NCBI RefSeq assembly: GCF_000376845.1
Contig: NZ_AQXY01000030.1
Coordinates: forward strand, 296,555 to 360,554
DNA from: Thioalkalivibrio sp. ALE14
GTDB lineage: Bacteria > Pseudomonadota > Gammaproteobacteria > Ectothiorhodospirales > Ectothiorhodospiraceae
Length of the DNA stretch: 64,000 nucleotides
Reading direction: 5' to 3'
Each line of letters starts with the position of its first letter. Position 1 is the stretch's first letter. The notes beneath the pieces are model-generated. The model was not told the origin of the DNA, made no database searches, and saw only the letters and a list, made by a program, of their open reading frames with translations. Position numbers and translations under genes: made by a program. This document shows, piece by piece, positions 46,901 through 55,096 of this stretch.

Positions 46901-47200
46901 CCACAGACCCTGGCGGTTCCCGCGATCAATGCTGACCGCGAAGAAATTGTGCTGGTTGCGCCAGTCGACCGCCGACCTAGCCTCATCCCGGATGCATTGG
47001 GCGATGTGTTCGATGGCCTTTTGCCCGTCGGGAGGCGGTGTCCCCTTGGCAATGTCCGGTGATTCGCGACGCACTATGTGCAATAACCGGCGGAGGGACG
47101 CGCTGGCTTCGAGTGCGCGCTGACGCGCACGGGCCTCGCGCCCGATAGATTTTTCGGAGGCGGGCGGCGCCGGACGGGTCCATACGGGGTGGAGTGTCAT
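43979..47200 (-). CDS. Very large tyrosine-recombinase-like protein (1073 aa)
   Basis: The C-terminal half carries the tyrosine-recombinase set: FLGFRAGLRPAECMKL near residue 560 (Arg I), MYSLRHAALSRWHL near 675 (Arg II region), and GHVSPEMTLTTYLHGMD near 740 with the histidine and a tyrosine. The N-terminal 500 residues and the tail past 800 are unfamiliar, with a second helix-turn-helix-like stretch. Start at 47200 overlaps the previous stop (ATGA). Usual phage integrases are under 450 aa. Probably part of a three-gene recombinase unit with the two genes upstream; I cannot name the family securely. Confidence 0.75.
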   Translation of the reverse strand: MTLHPVWTRPAPPASEKSIGREARARQRALEASASLRRLLHIVRRESPDIAKGTPPPDGQKAIEHIAQCIRDEARSAVDWRNQHNFFAVSIDRGNRQGLWSLTAPNLFLDLPRDRLLRDEEHFRRGTCFVTIRKEFASALDELHKHEKRWHEEGTTTLATRRAELVLASAVLFGGFCNARYLGFLPHALRSSSIQQCGEQLWMDIRIPKADAPRLNLVGEDEALHRWCIDDLTAALVANYLRHHPAEPFPVPSGKNAGQRAKEVVSTIRGLMTDLGISTPPDLTPGQWCQGAWAALEREPDASVPAYLAEYALGRMPSCSLPPDRWVALLNQRVSRNTKLSTQPPKAVPDAVSLPYPIRPGGTPDKDTSRVARRLLKAFDDKHSKKLSRTDCVRRLEDLMSTQALGHHVVADLLAHWAIVLLSYGSSWHRKPLAPSTVYGSYLAPVARPLISLLASAEIDDLRDMNTDDFGELYSDVLHQTRWKDKDLPASALEEFHTYLCAQHGVAPLETTLTGTSRGTPRVRALIITESEYQATRKAIQAQYKSHPTRKETLEMALFLGFRAGLRPAECMKLRLSEILVGASDTVITVRTNRYGTNKSRPSLRRIDLAALCPDDEFHWFSSRVAQLQALFGKVPRALLMSESPDRDLRIDGNLLQTQLQPILRQVTNNPDVVMYSLRHAALSRWHLRAEIPERDHEIHDLKAQRPVDTTFVSRLTGGRPDSVKRLHAIGAIAGHVSPEMTLTTYLHGMDLVLYEKVRQTLPRMQATVCAQLLGQSYESTKRFLKDQRQPDPASAASLRPRIVKALPTTKHAPPVVQPATAPITVNVPNHAPAPMAAHDLIRILKDHDDGYPLPLIAKRSGFGDRRCQAIIDAAQAIASIKSKKGQPRFVTKVRKLGFRGPGVPLTPAPLESDADSRLANRMIERMRGLLSPAGPQGDIGPTIEHCLTHVEAKNSGVRFYTPQKAKPFVELLRHLADDPGMIVGTHVYAEKSRIDEETQLKRWRDRLGISVQSNPHTTLKSKDRRYGKLTVTLLLPTSNGRRMSAHAYKYVLHLAAIALMSANRIQPPPVKD

Positions 47201-49680
47201 GTGGGCACTCCTTCCATCTTGGCCCAGCCTAGTTGCTGCAGCATCGGCTCGATCCAATCGGTGGCAGCGCCGCGCAGATCATTGATGCTCATAGCCGAAT
47301 AGGGGCCGTAGCCTTCCATACCAATCGGCTCGTGGCCGAGGAGGGCGTCGATCCATTCGCCCGGGCAGCCCGTCTCGGTCAGATGCGTGCGGATATGATG
47401 GCGGCCAAGGTTTACGGGGGCGGGGAACAGGTTGCTCAGACGAGGCGAGAGTGTTCCGGGCCGAACGGGTTCGACGGACATATCCTTCGACAGGAAAACT
47501 AGGAAAGGGATCGACTCGTCGTTGCCGAATGCGGCGGCCCGCAGTTCGGCAGCCGGTTCGGGCTGGCGATGGTCCCACCGGGACGCGAGTGCCAGCAGGT
47601 GGCGTCCATAGGCCTTGAGTTGTCCCAGAACGGTCGGGGCCAAGGGGACGATCCGCTGGTTTCCGCTTGCCCGCGCCTCCTTGTCCACCACGTACAGCAG
47701 AGCGTTATCCCAGTCGATGTCGAGCACACTCTCGATCGGATCGCGTACGACTCTCAGCCCCGTGCCGACCAGGACCAGCAACGCCGTGTAGAGGGTATAC
47801 GCATTGTGATGCCTGACATGTTCTTCGCGACTAGCCAGGGCGGATGGGGTCTCGGGGGTCATCTGGCGCAGTTCCCGGGCGATGCCCTCCCATACCTTGG
47901 GCTTCGGCTGGAGCGCACTGCCGAAATAGCGCTCGTCCGAGGAGACGGGGGCATGGTTCGCTACGCCGTCGTGGCCGGGCGTGCCGAAGATGTGATGGAT
48001 CGCATCACGATAGGCAGAGACCAGGCGGGATTTCGGGGTCGTCTGGTACACGAGCGGAGTGTGCGCATGCGGGTCCCCGTCGCCCGACAGGATCCAGGCG
48101 TAGGACCAGTTGCCGCATTGATCCGCGATGACCTGTGGCAGCACGGACGGGATGCGCGCGAGTCGCAGTTGGCTGTGGTGCTGGTCATTGACCTTTGCCA
48201 ACTGTGCTGTGGCCGCCTGCTTCAGTTCGTTGAGCTCCGAGGCGAACATGCTCGACGTATGCAGGGTCCCGGAGGCTCTTCGGACACTCCGCAGAAGGGT
48301 CAGGATCGGTTCCGGGAGGGGGAGCAGGAGCCCCGTTTCGGTCGGCTCCAGGAGGTCTGATACCGCGCTGTACAGCGCGGGGTCCATTTCGGGCGCGGGG
48401 ACCCGCACCCAGATTTGGATGCCGTCGCGGGTCAGGATGGCGCGGCGCTGGTCATCGGGTAACGACGATGCCTCCTCCACTACTGGAAGCCTGTGGAGTT
48501 CCTCCAGGGTTCCGCCGGTGGCGAGCATTAGAGCCAGCAGGCCTGCCGCTTCGGCTTCGATTGCTCGGCATGCGGGCGCCGTGCCTTGCAGCCAGGGCAT
48601 GAGGTCCGTGACCAGGGCTCGGACTTCGTCTTGACGTGGCAGGCTGCGGTGGATCGGCAGTCGCTGGTTGGCCCTTGCCCGGTCCCGCACCACGCCCTGC
48701 TGGCGTCGGGTCCGCATCGACAGGCTGTCGCCCGGGTGCTCGCCGCGCATGATGCTGGAGCGCATGGTCACCCTTTTGGGGCGGACCTCGGCGGTGGTCA
48801 GGCCGATGTGCTGGTACTCATTTTCCTGGTCGAGAGAGAGCGGGCCAATCGATAGGACTCGGGTGCCTTCGACGGCCGGCTGCCGCCTTTGGTGTTCCCG
48901 TAGCCCCGCCTCACTTGCGCCTTCAAGGTCCGGCGGTGTCGTGCTGGGTGTAGGCGCCCGGTGCTGGGAGCTCTTCCGGTTCCTGCGACTACTGCGTTTC
49001 CTGGCGTCGCGGATCATGACGCGTATGTCGCTCGCCTGCGACGCGTATCTTGACTCATCAACCCCCTCCGGCAGTACGGCCTTAAGGTGATCGAAGGCGT
49101 AGGAGAGATGGGCCTGCTTGTCGGGTAGGTGGGCGAGTATTTCGGGGTGTTTGCCGACTGCGAGTTGTCGCACAAGGCGGCAGGCCTCCGGTGCGCTGGG
49201 GACTGGTGGCTTGCCCGCTCGATGTTCGGTGCAGAGGGCGATGCGCCGTCCGCCATCGTGGTAGATAAGCGTGGCATATGCGAGGAGGATCTGTGATGCG
49301 AGCGGGCGAATCTGATGGGCCACGGTCGGAGCCGCTACGGCAAGGTGCAGCAGCATACCGTAGATGGGTGTTTCGCCCATTTCGCCATGGATCTGCCGCT
49401 TTGCTTCCCGCTCTGAGATGGGAGGCAGTGAGTCGATTCGCCCCACTTCCGGCAGCATCTGATCACCTGCCGCACGGAGCATTGTGGCCATTCGTGTGTG
49501 CCCCCCAGTGCAACCAGTTAGCCACTCCGTACATGCGAGCCACTCGCGAACCACATATGGGAGCGACCCTTCGGTCGATCGGGGGCGGCGAAGGATACAG
49601 TCGAGGCGCTCCTGGAATCGTGGATCCATCCGCGGGTCGACCCCACCCGCGGGTTGTCCGGGCACCGGCTGCTCACTCAT
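47197..49680 (-). CDS. Large tyrosine-recombinase-like protein (827 aa)
   Basis: The last 250 residues have tyrosine recombinase features: VGTGLRVVRDPIESV near residue 638, NLGRHHIRTHLTE near 760 (His-x-x-Arg context) and LLGHEPIGMEGYGPYS near 785 with His and two tyrosines. The N-terminal 560 residues are alpha-helical with a basic linker (ARKRSSRRNRKSS near 235) and are otherwise unrecognised. The stop overlaps the next gene; the start overlaps the ParB-like gene by 8 bases. The order suggests a recombinase pair, reminiscent of Tn554 TnpA/TnpB and of the gamma-mobile-trio class, but both are larger or only partly alike. Confidence 0.72.
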   Translation of the reverse strand: MSEQPVPGQPAGGVDPRMDPRFQERLDCILRRPRSTEGSLPYVVREWLACTEWLTGCTGGHTRMATMLRAAGDQMLPEVGRIDSLPPISEREAKRQIHGEMGETPIYGMLLHLAVAAPTVAHQIRPLASQILLAYATLIYHDGGRRIALCTEHRAGKPPVPSAPEACRLVRQLAVGKHPEILAHLPDKQAHLSYAFDHLKAVLPEGVDESRYASQASDIRVMIRDARKRSSRRNRKSSQHRAPTPSTTPPDLEGASEAGLREHQRRQPAVEGTRVLSIGPLSLDQENEYQHIGLTTAEVRPKRVTMRSSIMRGEHPGDSLSMRTRRQQGVVRDRARANQRLPIHRSLPRQDEVRALVTDLMPWLQGTAPACRAIEAEAAGLLALMLATGGTLEELHRLPVVEEASSLPDDQRRAILTRDGIQIWVRVPAPEMDPALYSAVSDLLEPTETGLLLPLPEPILTLLRSVRRASGTLHTSSMFASELNELKQAATAQLAKVNDQHHSQLRLARIPSVLPQVIADQCGNWSYAWILSGDGDPHAHTPLVYQTTPKSRLVSAYRDAIHHIFGTPGHDGVANHAPVSSDERYFGSALQPKPKVWEGIARELRQMTPETPSALASREEHVRHHNAYTLYTALLVLVGTGLRVVRDPIESVLDIDWDNALLYVVDKEARASGNQRIVPLAPTVLGQLKAYGRHLLALASRWDHRQPEPAAELRAAAFGNDESIPFLVFLSKDMSVEPVRPGTLSPRLSNLFPAPVNLGRHHIRTHLTETGCPGEWIDALLGHEPIGMEGYGPYSAMSINDLRGAATDWIEPMLQQLGWAKMEGVPT

Positions 49681-50236
49681 GGCCCAGCGCCCTGCGACGG
49701 ATGCGATCCAACGGGGTCTCCGACTGCGCGGGGAGTGGCTGCGCGGATTCTTCCCGGACCCGCAGCCTGCTCCGGTGGATGCCCGTCAGACGTGAGAGGG
49801 CTCGCGCCGATCGCATACTCGGCATCCATTTTTCGGCCAGGTCTGTGGGGATCGCAGCGCGAAGGGATTCGATCTGTGCCGGCAAGACGTCGGGGTGAGG
49901 TGCGGTCAGGAGAGAGGCGAGCACGGCGTGGCCCCAACGGGCCTCCTCGGCGGCATCTACCGCGCAGCTGGTGTAGTCGATGACTGGTATGCGTGTCTGC
50001 GGTGCGAGCCGTGTTTGAGCCTCTATGAGTATGCGGCCTCCGACGAGCGCGCAGGTCTCCTCGCCATCTCGAACCACGGGGATAGGATGCGAGTTAATTA
50101 GTGCACGAATTGCTGCATCGGTGAATGCATCATCGGGAATTGCATACGGCTGATTTTGGTACGAAGTGTGTAGCGGTACGATGTCGCGCAAAACTGCGGA
50201 CCTTAATTTTATACCTTCCCATCGTCCTTTCGGCAT
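49673..50236 (-). CDS. ParB-like small protein, first gene of the recombinase trio
   Basis: A 187-aa protein with weak resemblance to the ParB nuclease-like N-terminus: IPVVRDGEETCALVGGRILIEA near residue 52 fits the pattern of pipVvrdg...lvaG..rl.A. The C-terminal 60 residues include a helix-turn-helix-like RSARALSRLTGIHRSRLRV. It starts the three-gene minus-strand unit, has a gggga ribosome site, and overlaps the next gene by 8 bases. It could bind the ends of the element or regulate it. Domain call is moderate. Confidence 0.6.
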   Translation of the reverse strand: MPKGRWEGIKLRSAVLRDIVPLHTSYQNQPYAIPDDAFTDAAIRALINSHPIPVVRDGEETCALVGGRILIEAQTRLAPQTRIPVIDYTSCAVDAAEEARWGHAVLASLLTAPHPDVLPAQIESLRAAIPTDLAEKWMPSMRSARALSRLTGIHRSRLRVREESAQPLPAQSETPLDRIRRRALGHE

Positions 50237-50301
50237 TTTGTCGGTTTCCCCTGTGTTTTGCTCCCCTCCCTCCTAACCTGATCATGATTTTAACGGGCCG
50301 T

Positions 50302-50382
50302 CAATGCTTTTCTGTGTAAATTTCAATATCGGTCAAAATACCGCGATCGAGGGTCTATAAATATCTGATAATAAAAGCATTG
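50302..50382 (+). promoter_or_regulatory. AT-rich gap with inverted repeat upstream of the recombinase trio
   Basis: The 307 bases between 50,237 and 50,543 contain no credible gene. CAATGCTTTT (50302-50311) and AAAAGCATTG (50373-50382) are a perfect 10-bp inverted repeat spaced 61 bases apart, in a strongly AT-rich stretch unlike its surroundings. Possible promoter region, recombinase binding sites or the end of a nested element. Confidence 0.45.
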
Positions 50383-50543
50383 CATAAGTGATATATTAAT
50401 TTCATATGGGGCCTTTTTGGGCGTCGATGGATTTTTCTGTAGCGCCCGGGCCCGCTTGTTTTTCCGAATGTGATATTGAGTTTTCACGGCCGTCCCATCG
50501 ACGGGTCTTGGGTGTGGGTTGGGCGGGCGATGAGGGGGTGGGC

Positions 50544-51209
50544 CTACAAAACTTCGCCGTGGATCCGGGCGGCACCGAGGCCGATCACGCGGATGTCTCC
50601 GAGGGCCTTGCTGTAGTGCTCGTGGTGGTGGCCGTGGACGATCAAGCGAACGCCCATCTGCTGCGCCAACCGGTCCAGCTCGGCAAAGCCGTGGTGGTGG
50701 GTGGTGGGGGCCTCGTGAGTAACCAGCACGTCGGCCGTTTGCCCGGCGAGGCGCTCGAGATCTTCCGGCCAGATCGCCGCCGCGGAGCGCAGGGGCATGT
50801 CGTTGCGCCAGTTCGGCGGCGTTCCGGATTTCCGGACCGTGTTTAGGCCTGCCGCGTAGCTCGCCTTCGAAGGGTGCCGGGGTGGGTCCGGCGGCCGCCA
50901 GACGCGACCGACGAAGTGACCGCCGAGACCGGCGATGGTCAGCCCTGCGATCTGGATGACCTGGCCGTCGATGTTGGTGGCGATCCGCGACGTCAGCAGG
51001 CGGTCGTGGTACTCGACGCTGTCATAGTCGTGGTTGCCGGGGATATACAGCACGGGGATCGCCAGGTGCTTGATGTAGCCGTCGAGCGGCGCCTGGAGGT
51101 CGAAGTCGCCTACCATGCACACGGCATGCGCATCGGTGTGGTGCTTTTCGATCTCGGCGATGATGTTGGGGACCCGACCATGCGGATCCCCGACGAATAC
51201 GATTTTCAT
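50544..51209 (-). CDS. Calcineurin-like metallophosphoesterase
   Basis: A 221-aa dinuclear-metal phosphoesterase with all motifs in order: GDPHGR near residue 7, GDFD (Asp) near 34, GNHD near 58, VTHEAP near 168 and HGHHHEHYS near 198. Such proteins cleave phosphodiesters or phosphomonoesters; the substrate here is not predictable. It lies alone on the minus strand beside the recombinase trio's gap and faces an SRAP gene upstream (divergent). Confidence 0.85.
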   Translation of the reverse strand: MKIVFVGDPHGRVPNIIAEIEKHHTDAHAVCMVGDFDLQAPLDGYIKHLAIPVLYIPGNHDYDSVEYHDRLLTSRIATNIDGQVIQIAGLTIAGLGGHFVGRVWRPPDPPRHPSKASYAAGLNTVRKSGTPPNWRNDMPLRSAAAIWPEDLERLAGQTADVLVTHEAPTTHHHGFAELDRLAQQMGVRLIVHGHHHEHYSKALGDIRVIGLGAARIHGEVL

Positions 51210-51470
51210 GGCGGTCGGGGCGTGTGTGGGTTGCTCGTCAACGGTTTTCCGGGAGCCCTCATTCCGGATCGCCGCAGTGGTTCAGTCTAGAGTCCGGAAC
51301 ATGGGCCAGGAGTGCGTACGGGTCAATGATTCGGTGCGGTAGTCTCTCGGCTACACCTCCGGTGACCATCCGGGAAGCGTACCGACAATGCTGATGTGAT
51401 CTGGGTATTGTCCGAGCGCGCAACGGCTGCTCGGGGTGCGTGCAGAGATTTCCAGGCGGGACGGGTAGCC

Positions 51471-52133
51471 ATGTGCGGACGGATGACACGCTACAGCGCC
51501 ACCAGCGATCTGGCGATGCGGTACTTCCACGTGCCGGTCGACGAGGTTTTCGATGCGCCTCGGTACAATGTCGCGCCCGGCACCGACCTGGAAGCGTTCC
51601 GCGCCGGCGAGGAGGAGCGGGCCGCCTTCCAGCCGATGTTTTGGGGCTTTCGGCCGAAACGAGTGGAGGACGGCCCTCGCCCGATTAATGCCCGGGCCGA
51701 AAAGGTCGCCGCCAGTCCGTACTTCCGGTCCGCATTCGCCCATCGCCGATGCATTGTGCTGGCCGATGGCTGGTACGAGTGGCGCAAGACCGATGACGGC
51801 AAGCAGCCGTACTACATCTCCCTGGCTGAGGACGCGCCGCAGGACATCCTGATGATGGCGGGCATCTGGGAACCCACGGCCGATGGCGGCGCCTGCTGCG
51901 CGATCATCACCGAACCCGCGTCGGAGCGTCTGGCGCACATTCATGATCGCAAGCCGCTGGTACTGGATGCCGAGTGTCGCTGGGACTGGCTCGATCCCGA
52001 ACGGACGGAGCGGGAGGCGATCCGAGCCGGGACCGTCCGTCTGAACCCGGACGCCTTGGTCTATCACCCCGTTTCGACTCGCGTGAATCGCCCAACCGAG
52101 GACGACCCCGGTTTGATCGAAACGATCGCCTGA
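51471..52133 (+). CDS. SRAP-domain protein (YedK/HMCES family)
   Basis: A 220-aa abasic-site cross-linking protein. After the initiator methionine, Cys2 (MCGRMTRY) is the residue that forms the thiazolidine link; RYNVAPGT, NARAEKV, CIVLADGWYEW and HIHDRKPLVL are the conserved active-site motifs. Starting at ATG 51471 leaves Cys2 exposed by Met removal as the family requires; the longer in-frame start at 51396 would not. The gene shields abasic sites in single-stranded DNA. Confidence 0.95.
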   Translation: MCGRMTRYSATSDLAMRYFHVPVDEVFDAPRYNVAPGTDLEAFRAGEEERAAFQPMFWGFRPKRVEDGPRPINARAEKVAASPYFRSAFAHRRCIVLADGWYEWRKTDDGKQPYYISLAEDAPQDILMMAGIWEPTADGGACCAIITEPASERLAHIHDRKPLVLDAECRWDWLDPERTEREAIRAGTVRLNPDALVYHPVSTRVNRPTEDDPGLIETIA

Positions 52134-52207
52134 AGGGGCATCAGGCCGCGGGAAACTGCTACCTTTATGACCAAGCCTGAAATAGGCACGCAGGAAGGAT
52201 GGCAGCG

Positions 52208-52417
52208 ATGGCCGACCCGAGCGAAGTGGAAGTGCGCATCACCCGTATGCGCGAGAAGGCGGCGGTGATCTTTGAGGATCCCGAAAAAGCAGACCGATGG
52301 ATGCAGACGCGGAATCGTGTGCTCGAAGCTGCGCCCATCGATCTGCTGAAAACTGACGAAGGGGCCGATAGGGTCGAGACCGTCCTGCACCGCATCGAGC
52401 ACGGCGTATTCTCGTAG
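52208..52417 (+). CDS. Short DUF2384-like protein (antitoxin C-terminus type)
   Basis: A 69-aa protein beginning with MADPSEVEVRITRM. Its body FEDPEKADRWMQTRNRVLEAAPIDLLKTDEGA is the C-terminal signature of DUF2384 (MbcA/ParS/Xre antitoxins), which contacts the partner toxin. The N-terminal DNA-binding part is missing. ATG 52208 is preferred over 52199 because aggaagg would then sit at normal distance. 33 bases downstream a second DUF2384 gene follows. No RES or MbcT-type toxin is visible nearby. Confidence 0.72.
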   Translation: MADPSEVEVRITRMREKAAVIFEDPEKADRWMQTRNRVLEAAPIDLLKTDEGADRVETVLHRIEHGVFS

Positions 52418-52450
52418 CGGACGAACGCAAACAGAGAGGGGCAAGGATCC

Positions 52451-52840
52451 ATGATGGAAGCAGCATCCCCATCGGTCTCGGTCGACGAGCGCAGGGCCTT
52501 GGCGCGGATGGTGATGCAGGCCTTCGAGAACTGGGGCCTTGAAACCCACGAATCGCTCGCGATGCTGGGTCTCGGGCGGGAAGACGCGAAACGGCTCGTT
52601 TCGTATCGCAAAGGGGCGCCGCTGGCCGATGATCCCGAGGTGCTGGACCGCGCCGGCCATATCCTGGGCATGCACAAGGACCTGCGCCTGTTGTTCCCGC
52701 ACGATCGGGAGAACGCCTATCGCTGGATGAAGGCGCACAACCGTGCGTTCGATGGTCGAACACCGGCCGAAGTCGTCAGCGCGGAGGGCTTGCAGGGCCT
52801 GTTGCGCATCAGGGGCTATCTGGGTCGCGCCGTCGCCTGA
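52451..52840 (+). CDS. DUF2384 antitoxin-like protein (Xre/MbcA/ParS family)
   Basis: A 129-aa protein with an N-terminal Xre-like helical domain (ALARMVMQAFENWGLETHES) and the C-terminal LLFPHDRENAYRWMKAHNRA with GRTPAEVVSAEGLQGLLRIR, which is the DUF2384 signature. Family members pair with RES-domain toxins that hydrolyse NAD or with MbcT. The gene is 33 bases downstream of a shorter relative; neither has a cognate toxin gene adjacent (the next gene is hipA on the other strand). Orphan or co-opted. Confidence 0.78.
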   Translation: MMEAASPSVSVDERRALARMVMQAFENWGLETHESLAMLGLGREDAKRLVSYRKGAPLADDPEVLDRAGHILGMHKDLRLLFPHDRENAYRWMKAHNRAFDGRTPAEVVSAEGLQGLLRIRGYLGRAVA

Positions 52841-53066
52841 CGGTTTCGCCGCAATGACGCTGCAAAGGCGTGTTGGGGCCGCGGGACCCTAGGCGCGTTC
52901 GACGTATTTTCAATCGGTCGAATGGTAGGGAGGGCGGGCCCCTGGCCCGTCAACGCCCGTGTCGTCTGGATTGGCTGCGCCCGGCGCGTAAAGACTGAAT
53001 CTCTGCGGAGCGGGGCCGATGAACGACTGGATTACCTGAGGCGAGTGAACGTGGAGGAATCGCGGC

Positions 53067-54323
53067 CTAGTGGGCGGGAAGAGTGCCCTCCATGTGGCGA
53101 CAATCGGCCGCGGTCAAACCAAAGTCCCGGGCCCGTCGTGGCCATTGCGAGACCGCCCGGGTCACCTCCTGGATGATGGTTTGGGCTTCCTGCGACGAGA
53201 GACCAAAGTAGTCGTGGACGCCCATGACCAGATCCAGCGAGCCGGTGCGATCTCCGCGATCATCGAGCGCCAGCGCATGCACGGCTGCCCCTTCCTTGAT
53301 CGGCGTCGGGTTGATATCGAATGCGGGCGAGAGGCGCCACCCAGCGGCGGGATCCCACAGGAATCCGTGGTTGCGGAGGTGGTCGTCCGTGTTTCGGACA
53401 AGGACACCGAACACCATGCGGCGCCATAGTTGCCGCAGGTCCTCCCGGGGGCTACCGCCATGCTGCAGGATGGCTCCCGCGATCTCCAGGTAGCTGGCGT
53501 CATCCCCGTCGCGCTTGCGGCAAAGCGTCATCGCGCTTGCGTACGGAACGCGTCCATTGCCGTCCTCCGTTCGGTCGAAGCGGCGAGCAAGGAAGACGCT
53601 GCGGCCATCGACCGCGATGGACTGGAAACGGGGCGTCACGATGCCCGCGTCGTGAGCCAGCCGCAGGGTCAATGCTTCCCATCGCGGTACCGGCCGCGGA
53701 TCCTGATCGCGCTCGAACTTGGCGATCCATTCCGAGCCGAACTCATCGGCCACCACGGCCTTGGGGCGCGCCCCGCCTAACGAGGCGCCGGGACCCAGCA
53801 GGATCTGTACATCCCGCGCGGTTTCCGTGCCGGACTCCATGCGCTGGGCCGCTGCCTGGATTTCATGCATCCGGGTTACTGAAGGTGTTTTTTCATCAGA
53901 TGGCGAAAGGAATGGCGTTCCTGCCTGATCGTCCCGGAGGTCTCGAAAGCGCAGCGCGCCCATGCGATACCGGTCGGTGAGGCCGAGGATGTAATCGATG
54001 TCGAACAGTGGGCGAGGGGGCCGATGTTCCTGGGCGGCTGCGTACCACTCTGCGCGCGCAATCAGATGCCGCCCCCATCGGTTGGGGGCCGCATCGGCAA
54101 AGGCTGGAAAGAGCGAATGTCCATCACTTGGGTATTGAGGCCCTTCACGCATCGGTAGCGATGGATCAATGGCAAACGCAAGCGGTGAGTGCAGCCAAAC
54201 GGCGCGGTATTCAAAGCTCGTCCGAATTGCTCCGCGTTGGAATGAAGACCGCAGTGTGCCAGCGCGGGTGTCTGTACCCATGCGATTGACCCAGACTTCG
54301 GTTCCGCGCGCATGTTCCGTCAT
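53067..54323 (-). CDS. hipA: HipA-type serine/threonine kinase toxin
   Basis: A 418-aa kinase of the HipA family. The motifs are GASLGGARPKAVV near residue 178, the FDR motif in ARRFDR near 247, and the catalytic NTDDHLRNHGFLWD near 316 with LSPAFDINP as the metal-binding loop. Length fits HipA (about 410-440 aa). It follows hipB with 3 bases between. HipA toxins phosphorylate a tRNA synthetase; the substrate here is unknown. Confidence 0.88.
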   Translation of the reverse strand: MTEHARGTEVWVNRMGTDTRAGTLRSSFQRGAIRTSFEYRAVWLHSPLAFAIDPSLPMREGPQYPSDGHSLFPAFADAAPNRWGRHLIARAEWYAAAQEHRPPRPLFDIDYILGLTDRYRMGALRFRDLRDDQAGTPFLSPSDEKTPSVTRMHEIQAAAQRMESGTETARDVQILLGPGASLGGARPKAVVADEFGSEWIAKFERDQDPRPVPRWEALTLRLAHDAGIVTPRFQSIAVDGRSVFLARRFDRTEDGNGRVPYASAMTLCRKRDGDDASYLEIAGAILQHGGSPREDLRQLWRRMVFGVLVRNTDDHLRNHGFLWDPAAGWRLSPAFDINPTPIKEGAAVHALALDDRGDRTGSLDLVMGVHDYFGLSSQEAQTIIQEVTRAVSQWPRRARDFGLTAADCRHMEGTLPAH

Positions 54324-54326
54324 GAC

Positions 54327-54641
54327 TCAATCTCGCCTGCGCGGCCTGCGGACCCGTTTAGGGAGCCGATCTTCGCTGAGCCGGAGTCCGGTGGGATCTT
54401 TCTCGGGCGCGCCAAGGTTTTCGATTTGTTCGGTCATCCCCAGCACAAAGAGGGCGAATGCGACCGCACCCCAGCTTACGGACGGATCGCCGGATTCGAT
54501 CTTTGCATACGTTTTCCGACTTACCCCAATGCGTTCCGCCATCATCGCTTCCGTCCATTGCCGCCGCTTGCGAGCAATCTCGATGTTTTCGCCCGCTCTT
54601 TTCATTGCGTTCTCGAGGGGCGGGAGGGGGCGAAACTTCAT
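54327..54641 (-). CDS. hipB: HipB-type HTH antitoxin
   Basis: A 104-aa helix-turn-helix protein with ENIEIARKRRQWTEAMMAER followed by GVSRKTYAKIESGDPSVSWG, which is the Xre domain of HipB-like antitoxins. A tail of basic residues (KRVRRPRRRD) is unusual. It precedes hipA in the same direction, in the usual order, and a near-perfect palindrome stands upstream. Confidence 0.83.
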   Translation of the reverse strand: MKFRPLPPLENAMKRAGENIEIARKRRQWTEAMMAERIGVSRKTYAKIESGDPSVSWGAVAFALFVLGMTEQIENLGAPEKDPTGLRLSEDRLPKRVRRPRRRD

Positions 54642-54670
54642 GTGTGCATTCCGGTAATGGGGAGAATAAG

Positions 54671-54706
54671 GCGCATTAAATGGAAATTAGGTAAAAGTTA
54701 ATACGC
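54671..54706 (-). promoter_or_regulatory. Palindromic site upstream of hipBA
   Basis: GCGCATTAA (54671-54679) and TTAATACGC (54698-54706) match as an inverted repeat at 8 of 9 positions, 30-65 bases before the hipB start. Likely autoregulatory operator. Confidence 0.45.
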
Positions 54707-54797
54707 ATTATAGCCTCGGGCGTCTCTGGATATCTTTGGCGGGCTCGAACGATCGGGGGTGGATGCAGAGGGGAAGAAGGGATAGAATATTACAAGG

Positions 54798-54812
54798 TAT
54801 TACTTAGTAATA
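54798..54812 (+). promoter_or_regulatory. parDE operator palindrome
   Basis: TATTACT-T-AGTAATA (54798-54812) is a perfect 15-base palindrome 11 bases before the antitoxin ATG, with another half-site TATTAC at 54788. A TAGAAT -10-like box lies at 54783-54788. It fits ribbon-helix-helix autoregulation. Confidence 0.65.
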
Positions 54813-54823
54813 AGAGGCCCGCT

Positions 54824-55096
54824 ATGGCAACGTCACTGAAGATTGATGACACGTTGAAAGGTCGCGTCCAGCACCTTGCCGGTCAACGCCGACGCACGCC
54901 TCACTGGATCATGCTCGAAGCCATCCGGCAATACGTCGAGCGCGAGGAAGCCCGCGAGAGCTTCAGGCAGGAAGCCCTGGCGTCCTGGTCGGCCTATCGG
55001 GAAACCGGCCAGCACCTGACCGGACAGGAAGCGCGCGCCTGGTTGAACACCTGGGGCACTGATGATGAAAAGGCCGTGCCCGAGTGCCACGAGTAA
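54824..55096 (+). CDS. ParD-like ribbon-helix-helix antitoxin
   Basis: A 90-aa protein whose first 45 residues are a CopG/RHH domain (ATSLKIDDTLKGRVQHLAG then PHWIMLEAIRQYVERE), followed by a helical tail. The tail is expected to embrace the toxin encoded next. It overlaps the toxin start by 13 bases, and its own start follows a palindrome that is likely its operator. Confidence 0.86.
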   Translation: MATSLKIDDTLKGRVQHLAGQRRRTPHWIMLEAIRQYVEREEARESFRQEALASWSAYRETGQHLTGQEARAWLNTWGTDDEKAVPECHE

